This document shows positions 48,534 to 58,089 of a DNA stretch of 64,000 bases, in pieces (the stretch's first letter is position 1; every line of letters starts with the position of its first letter). The stretch lies in assembly GCA_029204225.1 (NCBI GenBank), contig CM055102.1, positions 36,946,585-37,010,584 of the forward strand, written 5' to 3'. Under the pieces are notes generated by a model. The model did no database searches. It saw nothing but the letters and a program-made list of their open reading frames with translations, and was not told where the DNA came from. A program made the translations under genes and the position numbers. This DNA comes from Diphasiastrum complanatum (lineage: Eukaryota; Streptophyta; Lycopodiopsida; Lycopodiales; Lycopodiaceae).

Positions 48534-48977
48534 TTACACGTTAAATAGTAAATGATTTTTGTGAGAAGGTGTACTTACCAAATCCTCCTCATCAACTTGG
48601 ATCACACTAGCAGCTTCTAAATTGTGACCAACAATAATGGTCGATTGCTGGTCAACTAGAATAGTATATATGGGAGGTGGTGGATACTTTTTTTGAAAAG
48701 CCAAAAACTCCTCCTCACTCGGCATATTAGCCTCATATGCCCTGCTCTCAGATAGCATCCTTTGAAGGGCATCTGTGCCACTTGCCCATTCCACCTGGTC
48801 CTCATAGTTGATGCCATCTATGAGGTCGTCATCATCAAAGTCAATAAAATCATTAAATTCAGAAATCATCCTTGACATAAGAGATAATATCTCATCTTCT
48901 CTGAGATCCATTACGTCTCCGATGTCGCTTAAGTTAAGAACATAGTTTAAAGACCAGACCAGATCAATCACCACCAC
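48534..48977 (-). CDS. Acidic module, copy B (147 codons, unrecognised)
   Basis: An uninterrupted minus frame, very rich in Asp and Glu, containing DLREDEILSLMSRMISEF, DFDDDDLIDGINYEDQ and MPSEEEFLAFQKKYPPPP. A diverged copy is at 29545-29900 next to the other family 2 fragment. This frame runs opposite to family 2 copy B, while the earlier pair are on the same strand, so the original arrangement is unclear. Its upstream side is cut by an LTR starting at 48982. It could be the N-terminal part of a larger protein, or a second gene of an element. No known domain was seen. Confidence 0.4.
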   Translation of the reverse strand: MVVIDLVWSLNYVLNLSDIGDVMDLREDEILSLMSRMISEFNDFIDFDDDDLIDGINYEDQVEWASGTDALQRMLSESRAYEANMPSEEEFLAFQKKYPPPPIYTILVDQQSTIIVGHNLEAASVIQVDEEDLVSTPSHKNHLLFNV

Positions 48978-48981
48978 ACAA

Positions 48982-49217
48982 TGTCAAGTGCAATAAGACA
49001 AGACAACAAAATTGCTCTTCACAAACTGTATATTCATCTGATAAGTAAGTACAAAAATAAAGTTGCTTAAAAGCACTCGAAGGGCTCGTAAGAATTGAGC
49101 ACATGTGGTGCCGTCGAAATAAGAAAGCACTGCATAAGTCGATCATTGCTATTTTAACTCTCTCCCTCAATGATCAACGTCTCTCTTTATTTTAAAGTTT
49201 ACTCTATTCATGGAACA
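48982..49217 (-). mobile_element. 236 bp LTR of a minus-strand copia element
   Basis: It runs from TGTCAAG to GGAACA and is followed by TACCTCCAT (complement of the polypurine tract ATGGAGGTA). It contains a segment (about 49045-49155, GTGCCGTCGAAATAAGAAAG) repeated in the same orientation at about 61431-61562. Confidence 0.65.
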
Positions 49218-49250
49218 TACCTCCATGATAGTATTACAAGTAACGGCTTT

Positions 49251-50447
49251 TTACATAACCAGATCTAAGCCAAGTTTGGATCTAAAAGTCTCAAACTTTT
49301 CTTTACCTAAAGCTTTCGTAAATATATCAGCAATTTGTAACAACGTAGAACAGTGTATAATACTTATATCTTCAGATTGTAGCTTCTCACGCACAAAGTG
49401 ATGTTTTACCTCAATATATTTGTTCCTTGCGTGAAAGACATTATTCTTAGCCAAATTGTATTCCACTTTGACTGTCACAGAAAATAACAGTAGAATTTAC
49501 CTGCTTCATGCCAATCTCACATAACAACTTATGTAGCCAAACAGCTTGTTGGGTAGCAGAACTTAACGCTTTATATTCGGCTTCTATAGAAGAAAGAGAA
49601 ATGGTATCTTGCTTCTTGCTGGACCACAAAAAACAACTGCTACCAAAATTGAAGGCATAACCTGTTGTTGACTTTCTATCATTTACATTTCCTGCCCAAT
49701 CAGCGTCAACATAACCCTACAACTTAGGTAAAACACTTTGTCTTTTGTAGATTAGGCCAAGGTTAGGTGTACCTTTCACATACCTCAAAATCCTCTTCGT
49801 AGCTTTCCAATGGTCCATAGTGGGTGATGACATGAATTGGCTAATCAAACTTACAACATAGCAGATATCAGGACGTGTAGTCATAAGTATATCAAACTCC
49901 CAACTAGCTGATGAAATAGAGTAGTGTCAACACGTGCACTTTCATCAATACAAGATAATTTCTTACTAGCTTCACAAGGGGTGATGGAAGGTCTGCACTC
50001 TATCATGCGAAATCTCTCCAACACCTCGCGCACATACTTGTTTTGGCATAACCTGACATCACTGCCAATTTGCCATACTTTGACACCCAAGCAGTAGTGC
50101 ATAAGGTCTAAATCTGTCATCTCAAACTGCTTGCATAAGTTGGCTTTGATAGAACGAGTGAGGTTCTCATCATTGCCCATGATAATGATATCATCAACAT
50201 AAAGTACAATCAAGGCAATGCTATCTTCATTTATAAGAACATAAAGATTTGGATTTGAATTTGTTCTTACAAACCCATGAGAAAGAAAGTAATTAAATGC
50301 CTCCATACCATGCATGTGGCACTTGCTTAAGGCCATAAAGTGCTTTGCATACATTCTGTTCTTGTCTTTTTGCCATGAAGCCCTACGGTTGGACCATGTA
50401 AACTTCTTCCTCTAAGTCACCATTCAAAAATGCTAGAATACTCACTG
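49251..50447 (-). pseudogene. Ty1/copia reverse transcriptase-RNase H remnant
   Basis: The minus strand carries AFLNGDLEEEVYM near 50440, then damaged RT, an intact YVDDIIIMGN, and VCQNKYV-like connection sequence (RLCQNKYVREVLERFRM). RNase H follows (KKQDTISLSSIEAEYKAL; CDSQSG) with the tail KHHFVREKLQSEDISI and ADIFTKALGKEKF. The sequence stops in RT at 50447, where plus-strand gag of another copia begins. Upstream domains are missing. It is a different copia family from the complete element, with the small LTR at 48982-49217 at its 3' end. Confidence 0.85.
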
Positions 50448-51658
50448 TCAGGAATCAGATTTTCCAAAGTTTCCAAAGAAGTGAAGAAAGTGCTTCAAAC
50501 TATGTTCTGAGAGTTAAAGATTTACATAGAGAGCTTTCCTGTGTTGGTGTTACTATTAACCAAGATGAGCTAGTTCAAGTCATTTTAAATGGTTTGAAAG
50601 ATGACTATGATAATCTCGTTCAGTCTTTTGCCATTAAGGAGGAGTTGCCTAATCTAGAAACTCTCCAAGGAATTCTTAATTCTGAAGAATCTAGACAAAG
50701 CTATAAACTTTCCAAGATGAACAAACTCGAGTATGGTGGAAGTGACAAAGCCCTCTTTGTCAAAGACAAGCATAAAGGAAGAAGTAAAAACCAGTTCTCT
50801 CAAGCATCCAACAAAGATAAAGCCAAAGATCAAGACAAAGATGGTGAAGAGGATGATACATCTCATCCTTCTACTTCAAAGACCAAGAAGAAGAAAGTGA
50901 AGTGTTTCTTCTGTGGCAAGAAGAGGCACTATGCTCTAATTGCTTTAAGTAGAAAAACCAACTCAAGCAAGCCAATCTCTCCAAAGAGATTGAACAAGAT
51001 TCTGTTGCAAGTGATGGAGAAGGATCACTTATGGTGTCCAGTTTTTCTTCATCACCTTTCAAGAAAGATGGAGCTTGGTACATAGTTATTGGAGCTTCTT
51101 CACATATGTGCTGTTCAAAGGATTCATTTGACTCAATTGTACCTTACAAAGGACTCAAGAGATCTATTTACACTGCTAATGATCATGAGTGTTCTATAGA
51201 AGGAATTGGCAACATTCCATTGAAACTTGCTTCTTTAAAAGTTCTTGCACTTTCTAATGTTCTTTTCATTCCAAAATTTACAAAGAACTTAATTAGTGTG
51301 GGAAAGTTGCTTGATAATGGTTGTGATGTAAAGTTCAACTCCAATACTTGCTTTATCAAGAAAAATGATGAGATTCTAGCTAACGGATCTAGATGTGGTG
51401 GAATTTTTAAGTTGAATTCTTATGAGAATGCAAACCTTTGTGAAGTTGCTTTGTTATCTAAGGAGGAGTTGTGGCATAGAAGGTTGGGGCATCCTAACTT
51501 TAAATCTATGTCTTCTATGGTCAAGAAAGTGAAGGCTATTGGTCTTCCAAAATCTCTTTCCAAAGATTTCAAGCCTTGTGAGGCTTGTGCTATTGCAAAA
51601 TCACACAGAAAGCCATATCAGAAGTCTTTTATAAAGACTACTCATCCTTTGGAGCTTA
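50448..51658 (+). pseudogene. Plus-strand copia, 5' part (gag, protease, pre-integrase)
   Basis: It starts inside gag, so LTR and primer site are lost. It encodes FQRSEESASNYVLRVKDL, DELVQVILNGLKDDYDNLVQ, a zinc knuckle missing its last ligands (CFFCGKKRHYA), then in another frame a protease with DSGAS altered to IGASSHMC. After that come LLDNGCDVKFNS, EELWHRRLGHPNFKSM and CEACAIAKSHRKPYQK. It is cut at 51658 by insertion of the complete copia; the frame resumes at 58090. Confidence 0.9.
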
Positions 51659-52313
51659 TGTGAAAAATACAGATCCTAAGTGGATCTAAACTCCAAGATC
51701 ATTGGCTTGAATGCTTGCACTCCAAACTACATAAGCTAGGAATTGGCAACACATTCTATGCTACCTAGAATGCAAAGAACTTGATCAAAAAGCATCTATC
51801 ACAAATGGAAACTTCCATAAACATCAAGTGCGGCCCAAAATAGCATTATACAGTCCATAATACATCAGCCTACCACTTTTGGAAAGCACCTAAGATCATA
51901 CACAATAGCTTGAAGACAATACACACAACAATGCTCTCAATGGAGGAAGAAACAATGACAATGATCTATTGATCTCAATGAAGCATACAAAAGGTTTCTC
52001 CAACCTGTTCTCCACGACTTCCCTACTATTTATGGATGAGAAAGATGACTCTCTCTCCTCTCTCTAGAAGGTACTTGACCCTAGATATTCCCTATATAGG
52101 AAAAATAGCTAAAAATGGCTTATATGACCAAAATACATCAAAATGGTCTCATTTTGAAGGGTATGAAGTTTGACACTTCATCATACTGAAAAAATACAGT
52201 AAATAAAAACATTCTGGCCTGGTTCACACGTGTGAAACTCCAGAACCAAAACTATTTACAATTTTAGCCAATTTAGGCCTCAAACTAGCTAGGAAATGTT
52301 GACAATTTTCACA
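51659..52313 (-). repeat. 3' LTR of the complete copia
   Basis: 655 bp. It contains a CTATATAGG-type TATA motif near 52090 and a TTCACACGTGTGAA palindrome near 52223. Confidence 0.95.
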
Positions 52314-55300
52314 CTCCCTCTTCAACATTGGATGCTAGTTTCAACATAGTCTTTGAGCACATTCCAAGATTAGATCTATGCATTAAATATAGGTCCTTTC
52401 CCAATGGTTTGGTGAAGATATCAGCCACACACTCCTTTGAAGAGACATGTTGAAGCTCCACCTCTTTGGCAATGACTTGATCTCTCACAAAATGGTGAGC
52501 AATCTCAATGTGCTTGCTCCTTGCATGAAAAACAGGATTGCTTGCCAAGCTTTGGGCTGAAAGGTTATCACAAAGTATGATTGGAGTCTTCTCTGGTTCC
52601 AGCAAGTGAAGATCCAATAACATCCTCTTGATCCAAAGAATCTCCTTGGTGCATGTTGTTAATGCCTTGTACTCGGCTTCGGTGGAAGATAGAGAGATAG
52701 TTGGTTGCTTCTTTGATAGCCATGAGACCACTCCATCTCCAAGATAGATTGCAAAGGCACTTGTTGACTTCCTATCCATTTGATCACCTGCAAAATCTGA
52801 ATCTGAAAATCCACAAAGGTTAGGTGTAGTACCTCCATACAAGATGCCAAAATCTCTAGATCCCGAGATGTATCTAAGTATTCTCTTTCCTAGCTTCCAA
52901 TGAGCCTCACTAGGATCTTGCATAAATTGACTTAGTTTACCAACCACAAAGCTTAGATCAGGTCTTGTGATGGTTAACCATATAAGAGATCCTATTAGCT
53001 TTCTATAGAGAGTAATGTCCTTGAAGGATCTTTCATTACTTCTTGTAGTTAGCTTTACATTTGATTCCATAGGAGTAGAAACAACTTTACAATCTTCCAT
53101 ATGAAACCTTTTTAGAATAGAGTTAACATACTTTTCTTGACATATGAATGTAGATTTAGAAGTTCTAATAATCTCTATTCCTAAGATATAATGAAGTTTA
53201 CCAAGATCTTGAATTTCAAACTCTCTTTTGAGTGCCATCTTGATTTCATCTATATCTAGATTGTTACCACCACTTAAGATAATGTCATCAACATAGATCA
53301 AAAGTAAAGTGATATCATTTTCATTCAATCTAAAGTAGAGAGAATGATCATACTCACTCATAACAAAGTTTTGAGAAAGTAAGAAGGAATTGAGCTTAGC
53401 ATACCAACTCCTTGGTGCTTGCTTTAGCCCATACAAACTCTTTTGGAGATAGCACACATGATTAGGCTCATCATGTGAAACATAGCCCTCGGGTTGCTCC
53501 ATGTAAATATCTTCTTCAAGATCACCATTCAAGAAGGCATTAGTAACATCCATTTGCCACATATCCCAAACATAAAGAGTTGCAAGAGAGATTAGGATTC
53601 GAATAGTTACCATCTTTGCCACGGGTGCAAAGGTCTCATCATAGTCAATACCATATTCTTGAGCATACCCCTTTGCCACCAACCTTGCCTTGTACTTGTT
53701 GATTGATCCATCTTTATTTGTCTTGATCTTGAAGATCCACTTACAACCAATTGCCTTCTTGTCCTTTGGAAGCTTTACCAACCTCCATGTGTTGCTTTTG
53801 ATGAGTGCTTGATGCTCATGATCCATGGCTTGGATCCATTCCTTCTTTTGAATTGCTTCACCTACACAAGTTGGTTCATCAAAAGAGGTAAGAAAAGCAA
53901 AGTTAGAGTTGTCCACCACTTGCTTTCCTTTTTCATCATAGGTTAGCCTTGATGGCTTAGCCCTTTGCCTTTGAGTCTTCCTTGAAGTTTGCTTTGGAGT
54001 GGCATCTCCATCTTCATCCAAGACATCTTGCACATCATGATGATTAGTAGGCACATCAACATCAACATCAACAACATTGGAAACATTCTCTTCATGAAAG
54101 ATGACATCCCTACTTATGACAACTTTCTTTGTAGAAGGAATGTACACTTTGTAAGCCTTGCTTACTTCACTATAGCCAACAAACACACCCTTCTTTGATG
54201 AAGGATCTTCTTTAGTTCTATCATCAAGTGTGATATTGACAAAACATGTACATCCAAAGATCCTACAATGCTTGACACTCGGCCTTCTACCATAAAGAAC
54301 CTCATGAGGAGTTTTACCATCCAAGGAAGCACTTGTCCATCTATTACATAGATAGTTAGCACATGCTAAAGCTTCCCCCCAAAAAGACTTAGCAAGATTA
54401 GCATGTAGTCTCATTGCCTTGGCACATTGACAAAGGGTTCTATTCTTCCTCTCGGCCACTCCATTCTGTTGTGGAGTCCTAGGACTAGACATCTCCCTCT
54501 TAATCCCATGTGCTATACAAAAGTCTTTGAACCTATTTGAGGTGTATTCCCCTCCATTATCAGATCTTAAGCATTTGATCTTTGTATTGAATTGGTTTTC
54601 CATTTCATTCTTGAACTTGACAAATGCAGCAAACACTTCATCCTTACTTTTAAGAAGATAGATCCAAGTATACCTACTAAAGTCATCAATGAAAGTTGCA
54701 TACATCTTTGCCCCACCATTGCTAGTTGTACTAGAAGAATGAATATCAGAATGCACAAGTTGAAAAGCTTCTTTAGATCTAGAAGTAGATCTAGAATAAG
54801 CAAGTCTATGAGATTTGGACAAGGCACAATGTTCACAAACACTATTGTTTGCAACAAGACTTTTAGGGAGACCAAGAACAAGCTCTTTCTTTGCCATTAC
54901 CTCCAAAGATTTGAAGTTGGGATGGCCCAACCTCTTGTGCCAAACTTCTTGGTTTGTCAATTGCTCCCTAGCCATACATCCTTCATGATTAGAGATCACA
55001 CATGCATCAAGCTTGAAAAGTTTACCATGCCTCCTACCTTGAGCAATCAAGGATCCACATTTACTTATCAAACATGCATCTCCAATGAACTCCACATCAA
55101 GTCCTTTGTCAATCATTTGACTTACACTAAGCAAATTCTTAGTGATTGAAGGAATGTACAAAACATTTTCAAGATTTGCTTTCCTATTTGTTGAAAGGGA
55201 AATAGAAATAGTGCCTATGCCTTTGATGTCACATTGACCATCATTTGCAGTGTAGATGATGTTACCTTCTCCCTCATAAGTCAATAAGGATGTAAAGTAT

Positions 55301-56262
55301 TCCTTATGTCTTGTCATGTGAGATGAGGCTCCACTATCAATCCACCAAGGATCATTATCATCTATGTTGGCTAACAAACTTGAAGTCATAACAAGTGATT
55401 CACATGTGTTATGTTCTTCCTCATCTATTGTAAGATTTCCTTGCCTCTCTCCTTGCTCTCTTTTCTTCTTATGACATTCATTTGCAAAATGACCTTTTAT
55501 CCCACAATAAAAGCACTTGAACTTTGACTTATTGTTCTTAGTAGAAGAGGAAGAGGAAGAGTGATCATCATGATCAAAGTTACCACCTTTGGACCATTTC
55601 CCTTTGCCTTTACCTTTGCCCTTGAATTTGCCTTTTGTGAAGAAAGCCTCTTCACCTCCACCTTGCAAGGATGCACCATCAAGCTTTGATTGCAACCTAT
55701 GTTCTTCAGCCAATAAGATTTCTTGCAAGTCAACCACACTTGGCAAGACTCTTTGAATGGCAAAACTTTGCACAAGGTTAGCATGTTCATTCAGCAAACC
55801 ATTCAACATAACTTGGACTATTTCACCATCTTTTATGTTCTCATCAATGCATGCTAAATCATCACTTAGGGACTTAACTCTCAAGATAAATGCATGAGCA
55901 CTTTCACCCTCTCTTTGCCTACTAGAAAATATTTGTCTCCTTAGGGTCAATACCCTAGATGTGGACTTTGATTCAAAGAGCTTCTTTAAGGCATTCCATG
56001 CCTCACTTGCACTTTGACACTTTCCAACTTCCTTGAGAAGTTCATTTGTAACATTCATTTTAATGATATGAAGAGCCCTTTTGGCCTTCTTATCAAACCT
56101 TTGTTGCTCTTGAAGTGTGAGAGGTCTCTCTTCAATTTCTGCAACTATGTCCATGAGTTCATTCAACTCAAGTAAGGACTCCATCCTCACTTTCCAAGTA
56201 GAGTAGTTTGATGAACTCAACCTTTCACTAGACTCTAGCATGATCCCACCATTGGAAGCCAT
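52309..56262 (-). CDS. Copia Gag-Pol polyprotein, 1317 residues, intact
   Basis: Domains in order: gag with UBN2-type sequence (residues about 1-200, SNYSTWKVRMESLL; EAWNALKKLFES), a Lys/Gly-rich stretch, and a CCHC zinc knuckle CFYCGIKGHFANEC near residue 250. Aspartic protease DSGASSHM follows near 310, then pre-integrase VWHKRLGHPNFKSL with the HHCC finger. The integrase core has the first Asp in VHSDIHSS, the second in LRSDNGGEYTS and the Glu region at QQNGVAERKNR. Reverse transcriptase has AFLNGDLEEDIYMEQPEGY and catalytic YVDDIILSG; RNase H has FSDSDFAGDQMDRKST, SSTEAEYKAL and LCDN. The end is ADIFTKPLGKD. Length is normal for copia. All catalytic residues I can check are present. The start ATG at 56262 is preceded by a leader of about 1.16 kb. 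The stop uses the first bases of the LTR after reading through the polypurine tract. Confidence 0.96.
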   Translation of the reverse strand: MASNGGIMLESSERLSSSNYSTWKVRMESLLELNELMDIVAEIEERPLTLQEQQRFDKKAKRALHIIKMNVTNELLKEVGKCQSASEAWNALKKLFESKSTSRVLTLRRQIFSSRQREGESAHAFILRVKSLSDDLACIDENIKDGEIVQVMLNGLLNEHANLVQSFAIQRVLPSVVDLQEILLAEEHRLQSKLDGASLQGGGEEAFFTKGKFKGKGKGKGKWSKGGNFDHDDHSSSSSSTKNNKSKFKCFYCGIKGHFANECHKKKREQGERQGNLTIDEEEHNTCESLVMTSSLLANIDDNDPWWIDSGASSHMTRHKEYFTSLLTYEGEGNIIYTANDGQCDIKGIGTISISLSTNRKANLENVLYIPSITKNLLSVSQMIDKGLDVEFIGDACLISKCGSLIAQGRRHGKLFKLDACVISNHEGCMAREQLTNQEVWHKRLGHPNFKSLEVMAKKELVLGLPKSLVANNSVCEHCALSKSHRLAYSRSTSRSKEAFQLVHSDIHSSSTTSNGGAKMYATFIDDFSRYTWIYLLKSKDEVFAAFVKFKNEMENQFNTKIKCLRSDNGGEYTSNRFKDFCIAHGIKREMSSPRTPQQNGVAERKNRTLCQCAKAMRLHANLAKSFWGEALACANYLCNRWTSASLDGKTPHEVLYGRRPSVKHCRIFGCTCFVNITLDDRTKEDPSSKKGVFVGYSEVSKAYKVYIPSTKKVVISRDVIFHEENVSNVVDVDVDVPTNHHDVQDVLDEDGDATPKQTSRKTQRQRAKPSRLTYDEKGKQVVDNSNFAFLTSFDEPTCVGEAIQKKEWIQAMDHEHQALIKSNTWRLVKLPKDKKAIGCKWIFKIKTNKDGSINKYKARLVAKGYAQEYGIDYDETFAPVAKMVTIRILISLATLYVWDMWQMDVTNAFLNGDLEEDIYMEQPEGYVSHDEPNHVCYLQKSLYGLKQAPRSWYAKLNSFLLSQNFVMSEYDHSLYFRLNENDITLLLIYVDDIILSGGNNLDIDEIKMALKREFEIQDLGKLHYILGIEIIRTSKSTFICQEKYVNSILKRFHMEDCKVVSTPMESNVKLTTRSNERSFKDITLYRKLIGSLIWLTITRPDLSFVVGKLSQFMQDPSEAHWKLGKRILRYISGSRDFGILYGGTTPNLCGFSDSDFAGDQMDRKSTSAFAIYLGDGVVSWLSKKQPTISLSSTEAEYKALTTCTKEILWIKRMLLDLHLLEPEKTPIILCDNLSAQSLASNPVFHARSKHIEIAHHFVRDQVIAKEVELQHVSSKECVADIFTKPLGKDLYLMHRSNLGMCSKTMLKLASNVEEGV

Positions 56263-57422
56263 GATTCTAATGTTTCTTCAACTTTTAGGTTTTGTCCTAA
56301 AGCACTTAGCACTCACTTTTCTCTCAACAAATGATAGATAAAGAGATCTATGAAGATTTAGGACCCTAAAACACTTCTATCTTGAACCTAGATGGTTTCC
56401 AAGCATAGAAAGGAAGATTGAAACACATGCAACACTTTGCACACACTAAGAATGGATTACAAAATCAAACCAACCTGAACACACTCTTGCTTAAGCTCTC
56501 AAACTTTCCAGCAAGTGACCAAATCAAGTTATGGTGTGAAGAGTTACTTGCATTCTTAGAAAATACCCAAAACTAGGATGCCAAGATTACCTAGTAATGA
56601 ACAAACTTGATCAACATATGATCAACACACTAAGATATTGATTCAACCTGTAAAACCACATGTAAACCACACTTCTAAAAGTTTATAAACTCCAGCAAGT
56701 GATAAATACAAGATTTAGAGGTGAATGAATGAGCACACTTAGTGAATCACAAGACTAGCTTCACTATCTTGTCAAATCTTGGTGTTTAGATGTAGATCTA
56801 AGATCACTTCACATGAGAATGTTCCTCAACCTGTTAAGAACCTGAAAACACACTTGCATAATGGTTAACACCTTCCAGCAAATGCTCCAATCAAATTACA
56901 TAAGGAGAGTTACTTACATGCTCAACAAAGTACACCAAAATTTATGCCAAAATTGATGACAATCTTTACAATATGCTCTTCACAATGGAGCTTACAATAT
57001 GTTCACCCAAAAAAGGGGATCTTTCATCCAAATGGGAGCTTTGCTCAGCCTTTAGGAGAATTACAACTCACTCAAAAGAGCATTTGTCATTCACTTAAGG
57101 AGAAGTTTCATCCACTTAAGGAGAGTGTTCATCCAAGAATGGAGATTGTCAACAATAGGATTGAAAAGAACATTGTTAGTATTGAATATGCACAAGCCTC
57201 ACAATCACAAATGATTAGGTGTTATGATCTGATCCAAAATAGTTTCTTTTCAGCCTCTGATCTTCAATAGACCTGAAATATGCTTTTGATCCACAAGTTC
57301 AACTCACAAAACAAAGGTTAGTAAGATTTGATCAACAAAGCAATGCAAAATCATGCTAGAACTTGATCAAACATCCAAATATCACCAAAAATGGAATACT
57401 TACTGTAAATAGAAGCCAACCA
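56263..57422 (-). promoter_or_regulatory. Untranslated leader of the complete copia, with about 180 bp repeats
   Basis: The block CAACCTG..ACAC..CTTCCAGCAA-TG recurs at 56471, 56644 and 56827 (spacing 173 and 183 bp); CCAGCAAGTGA-like ends are at about 56509, 56692 and 56875. The leader is long for a copia element. The 108-codon frame on its other strand is not considered a gene. Confidence 0.65.
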
Positions 57423-57434
57423 GCTCTGATACCA
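57423..57434 (-). other. Primer-binding site (initiator Met tRNA)
   Basis: On the minus strand TGGTATCAGAGC directly follows the 5' LTR end. This is the standard plant copia primer site. Confidence 0.93.
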
Positions 57435-58089
57435 TGTGAAAAATACAGATCCTAAGTGGATCTAAACTCCAAGATCATTGGCTTGAATGCTTGCACTCCA
57501 AACTACATAAGCTAGGAATTGGCAACACATTCTATGCTACCTAGAATGCAAAGAACTTGATCAAAAAGCATTTATCACAAATGGAAACTTCCATAAACAT
57601 CAAGTGCGGCCCAAAATAGCATTATAAAGTCCATAATACATCAGCCTACCACTTTTGGAAAGCACCTAAGATCATACACAATAGCTTGAAGACAATACAC
57701 ACAACAATGCTCTCAATGGAGGAAGAAACAATGACAATGATCTATTGATCTCAATGAAGCATACAAAAGGTTTCTCCAACCTGTTCTCCACGACTTTCCT
57801 ACTATTTATGGATGAGGAAGATGACTCTCTCTCCTCTCTCTAGAAGGTACTTGACCCTAGATATTCCCTATATAGGAAAAATAGCTAAAAATGGCTTATA
57901 TGACCAAAATACATCAAAATGGTCTCATTTTGAAGGGTATGAAGTTTGACACTTCATCATACTGAAAAAATACAGTAAATAAAAACATTGTGGCCTGGTT
58001 CACACGTGTGAAACTCCAGAACCAAAACTATTTACAATTTTAGCCAATTTAGGCCTCAAACTAGCTAGGAAATGTTGACAATTTTCACA
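57435..58089 (-). repeat. 5' LTR of the complete copia
   Basis: 655 bp, differing from the 3' LTR at five positions by eye. It carries the presumed promoter. Confidence 0.95.

Larger units (their letters stand above)
51659..58089 (-). mobile_element. Complete, apparently young Ty1/copia retrotransposon
   Basis: Length 6431 bp, minus orientation. LTRs are 51659-52313 and 57435-58089, both 655 bp with TGTGAAAA..TTTTCACA ends. I count five differences between them by eye. The primer site complement GCTCTGATACCA is at 57423-57434 and the polypurine tract complement CTCCCTCTTCAAC at 52314-52326. One gag-pol frame is uninterrupted. CTTA (or CTTAT, if the first LTR base is counted) flanks both ends as target duplication. 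It sits inside the integrase gene of a plus-strand copia. Confidence 0.96.

Noticed and set aside
54592-55149. 185-codon plus-strand frame
   Set aside because: It is antisense to the intact copia integrase region; open by the codon bias of the opposite strand.
56944-57270. 108-codon plus-strand frame within the copia leader
   Set aside because: It lies antisense to the leader, has no recognisable domain and includes repeated leader sequence.
30855-57434. GCTCTGATACCA sequences as possible tRNA gene pieces
   Set aside because: Each is followed directly by TGT of an LTR, so they are primer-binding sites, not tRNA genes.
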